Below the pieces are notes generated by a model that was not told the origin of the DNA, searched no databases, and saw only the letters and a list, made by a program, of their open reading frames with translations. Made by a program: the position numbers and the translations under genes. DNA of 6,872 nt from Nitrospirota bacterium. Its GTDB lineage: Bacteria; Nitrospirota; Thermodesulfovibrionia; Thermodesulfovibrionales; Magnetobacteriaceae. Positions within the stretch are counted from its first letter, which is position 1, and each line of letters opens with the position of its first letter. The stretch lies in the NCBI GenBank assembly GCA_015232165.1, contig JADGAE010000041.1:1-6872 (forward strand), read 5' to 3'. Shown here one piece after another: positions 6,234 through 6,872 of the stretch.

Positions 6234-6492
6234 CTATATGTTCCTGTAAATATCCTGCCTATGCCCAACCCTGAGAATCACTATATCCCACCCTTCAATG
6301 TCAAATATTACCCTATAGTTGTCTACACGAAGTCTGTAATTGCCAATCTTTGAATCGGTTAACTTTACCGAATGAAGAAAAGGATCGTTTTTTAAGTCTT
6401 AACATAGCCTTTTCAATAGCTTTCTTTATATTTGCTTCTAATTTCTTTATATCACGTTGTGCCCTGGATGTATAGACAAGGGCATAACTCAT
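6234..6492 (-). pseudogene. RelE/ParE-family toxin, frameshifted
   Basis: Toxins of this superfamily are mRNA endonucleases (RelE) or gyrase inhibitors (ParE). The ATG at 6492 begins MSYALVYTSRAQRDIKKLEA and stays in frame to LRLK. There a run of six A on the minus strand (6388-6393) breaks the frame: without a shift, the product ends after 59 residues at 6313. Removing one A restores NDPFLHSVKLTDSKIGNYRL, then the family's typical VDNYRVIFDIEGWDIVILRV and GHRQDIYRNI, ending at 6234 with 85 residues, a normal length. The C-terminal RVGHRxxIY type ending favours RelE. Its ATG overlaps the antitoxin stop by four bases (ATGA). This could be a true mutation, a homopolymer sequencing error, or a site where slippage makes some full product. 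Confidence 0.85.
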
Positions 6493-6713
6493 TTATCAAA
6501 TACTTCTTCATGCGATTTTGTCTTACCTGCTTTATACTCCGCCCTTGCCTCTTTAATGCTTTGGAGATATTGGGGAGAAGTTGACGCGAGCAAGTCTTCG
6601 ATAAATGCCTACCTATCGCTCTTTTTCATTTTTTTGACAGCCTCGATTATCCCATCTGTTGATACGGGTACCGTCAAAGACTGCATATATTGAACTCTTT
6701 CGGCTTTTTTCAT
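6489..6713 (-). pseudogene. Antitoxin of the RelE/ParE module, interrupted by an amber codon
   Basis: The frame runs from ATG 6713 to TGA 6489-6491 (75 codons with stop) but has TAG at codon 35 (6609-6611). Before it lie MKKAERVQYMQSLTVPVSTD and a Lys-rich stretch KKMKKSDR. After it the frame stays open with AFIEDLLASTSPQYLQSIKE and AEYKAGKTKSHEEVFDK, the type of acidic, helical tail found in antitoxins that wrap a RelE/ParE toxin. One base change from GAG or CAG would give TAG, and Glu or Gln suits the helix. The ribosome site TGGGAGGA (6720-6727) is strong, and the ATGA overlap with the toxin shows translational coupling. Truncated at 34 residues, the product would lack the toxin-binding half. 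I cannot assign the family firmly (RelB/Phd-like by position). Confidence 0.8.
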
Positions 6714-6719
6714 ACCGTG

Positions 6720-6726
6720 TCCTCCC
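6720..6726 (-). promoter_or_regulatory. Ribosome binding site of the antitoxin gene
   Basis: GGGAGGA on the minus strand ends 6 bases before the ATG at 6713. It is a near-consensus Shine-Dalgarno sequence that fixes the antitoxin start, even though the gene is interrupted. Confidence 0.75.
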
Positions 6727-6745
6727 ATATGTCTATTTGGTTTAT

Positions 6746-6775
6746 ATTATACCATATGGTAAAAAATACAGTTAA
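6746..6775 (-). promoter_or_regulatory. Promoter with operator-like palindrome for the toxin-antitoxin module
   Basis: On the minus strand a perfect -10 TATAAT (6746-6751) is preceded at 18 bases by TTAACT (6770-6775), a four-of-six match to -35. The spacer holds the perfect 12-base palindrome TACCATATGGTA (6750-6761), which overlaps the -10 box. A further CATATGG half-site lies downstream, next to the ribosome site (6725-6731). This layout fits autoregulation by antitoxin or by the toxin-antitoxin complex, as is usual for type II modules. The binding protein is inferred. Confidence 0.6.
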
Positions 6776-6802
6776 GTAAATGGACATAAATATATTTATA
6801 AA

Positions 6803-6872
6803 ATTAGGATTGAGAATCATGGGGTCAAGGGGACTTCTTCGTGCCCGGGGCGGGTGCGACCCGCTGCGACAA
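6803..6872 (+). repeat. Right-edge copy of the ATGGGGTCAAGGGGAC repeat
   Basis: Bases 6803-6828 match the reverse complement of window bases 1-26 at 23 of 26 positions. The core 6819-6834 is identical to 975-990. It is followed by a GC-rich segment with a stem-loop, GCGGGT and ACCCGC around GCG (6850-6864), which continues off the window. The change from AT-rich to GC-rich at the core marks the element border, as in the middle copy. The sequence after the core differs from that of the middle copy, so the shared part is short. Confidence 0.6.

Noticed and set aside
1..6872. Window as a composite transposon or defence island
   Set aside because: The edges carry inverted repeats, but no transposase, integrase, nuclease or defence gene is present, and rsmG is a core gene.

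Overview
The window is bacterial. It has moderate GC, dense coding on one strand, and intergenic spacers rich in short repeats. No marker fixes the taxon. The large GAF/GAF/PAS/HD-GYP protein, the AmmeMemoRadiSam-type radical SAM enzyme, the QHAEA-type SixA phosphatase and the repeat-rich spacers would suit a Nitrospirota or Desulfobacterota-like environmental genome. This is a weak inference from general familiarity.

Every gene I can support lies on the minus strand. Reading from right to left: a degraded two-gene type II toxin-antitoxin module (6713 down to 6234); a 998-residue cyclic-di-GMP phosphodiesterase sensor (6124-3128); a radical SAM enzyme of the AmmeMemoRadiSam family (2976-1930); the 16S rRNA methyltransferase RsmG (1854-1150); a repeat-filled spacer of about 390 bp; a SixA-type phosphohistidine phosphatase (763-302); and about 300 bp of apparently non-coding DNA at the left edge. 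The radical SAM gene and rsmG are 75 bp apart and could be cotranscribed. SixA has its own convincing promoter and ribosome binding site. The genes do not form one obvious pathway: signalling (HD-GYP, SixA), an enzyme of uncertain substrate, and ribosome modification simply sit together.

The most distinctive parts are these. (1) The toxin-antitoxin pair keeps an intact promoter, operator-like palindrome, ribosome binding site and ATGA overlap, yet the antitoxin has an in-frame amber codon and the RelE/ParE toxin has a one-base shift in a run of six A. (2) A repeat family carries the core ATGGGGTCAAGGGGAC. Two copies related over 26 bases (23 identical) lie in opposite orientation at the two window edges, and a third core with strong hairpins lies between SixA and rsmG, apparently inside another repeat. 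(3) The two GAF domains of the HD-GYP protein share an unusual set of conserved cysteines and histidines and follow an N-terminal domain of about 240 residues that I cannot assign.

I found no tRNA, rRNA, CRISPR array, intact transposase or phage gene. I saw no convincing new multi-gene system; the repeat family and the sensor's domain composition are the best leads.
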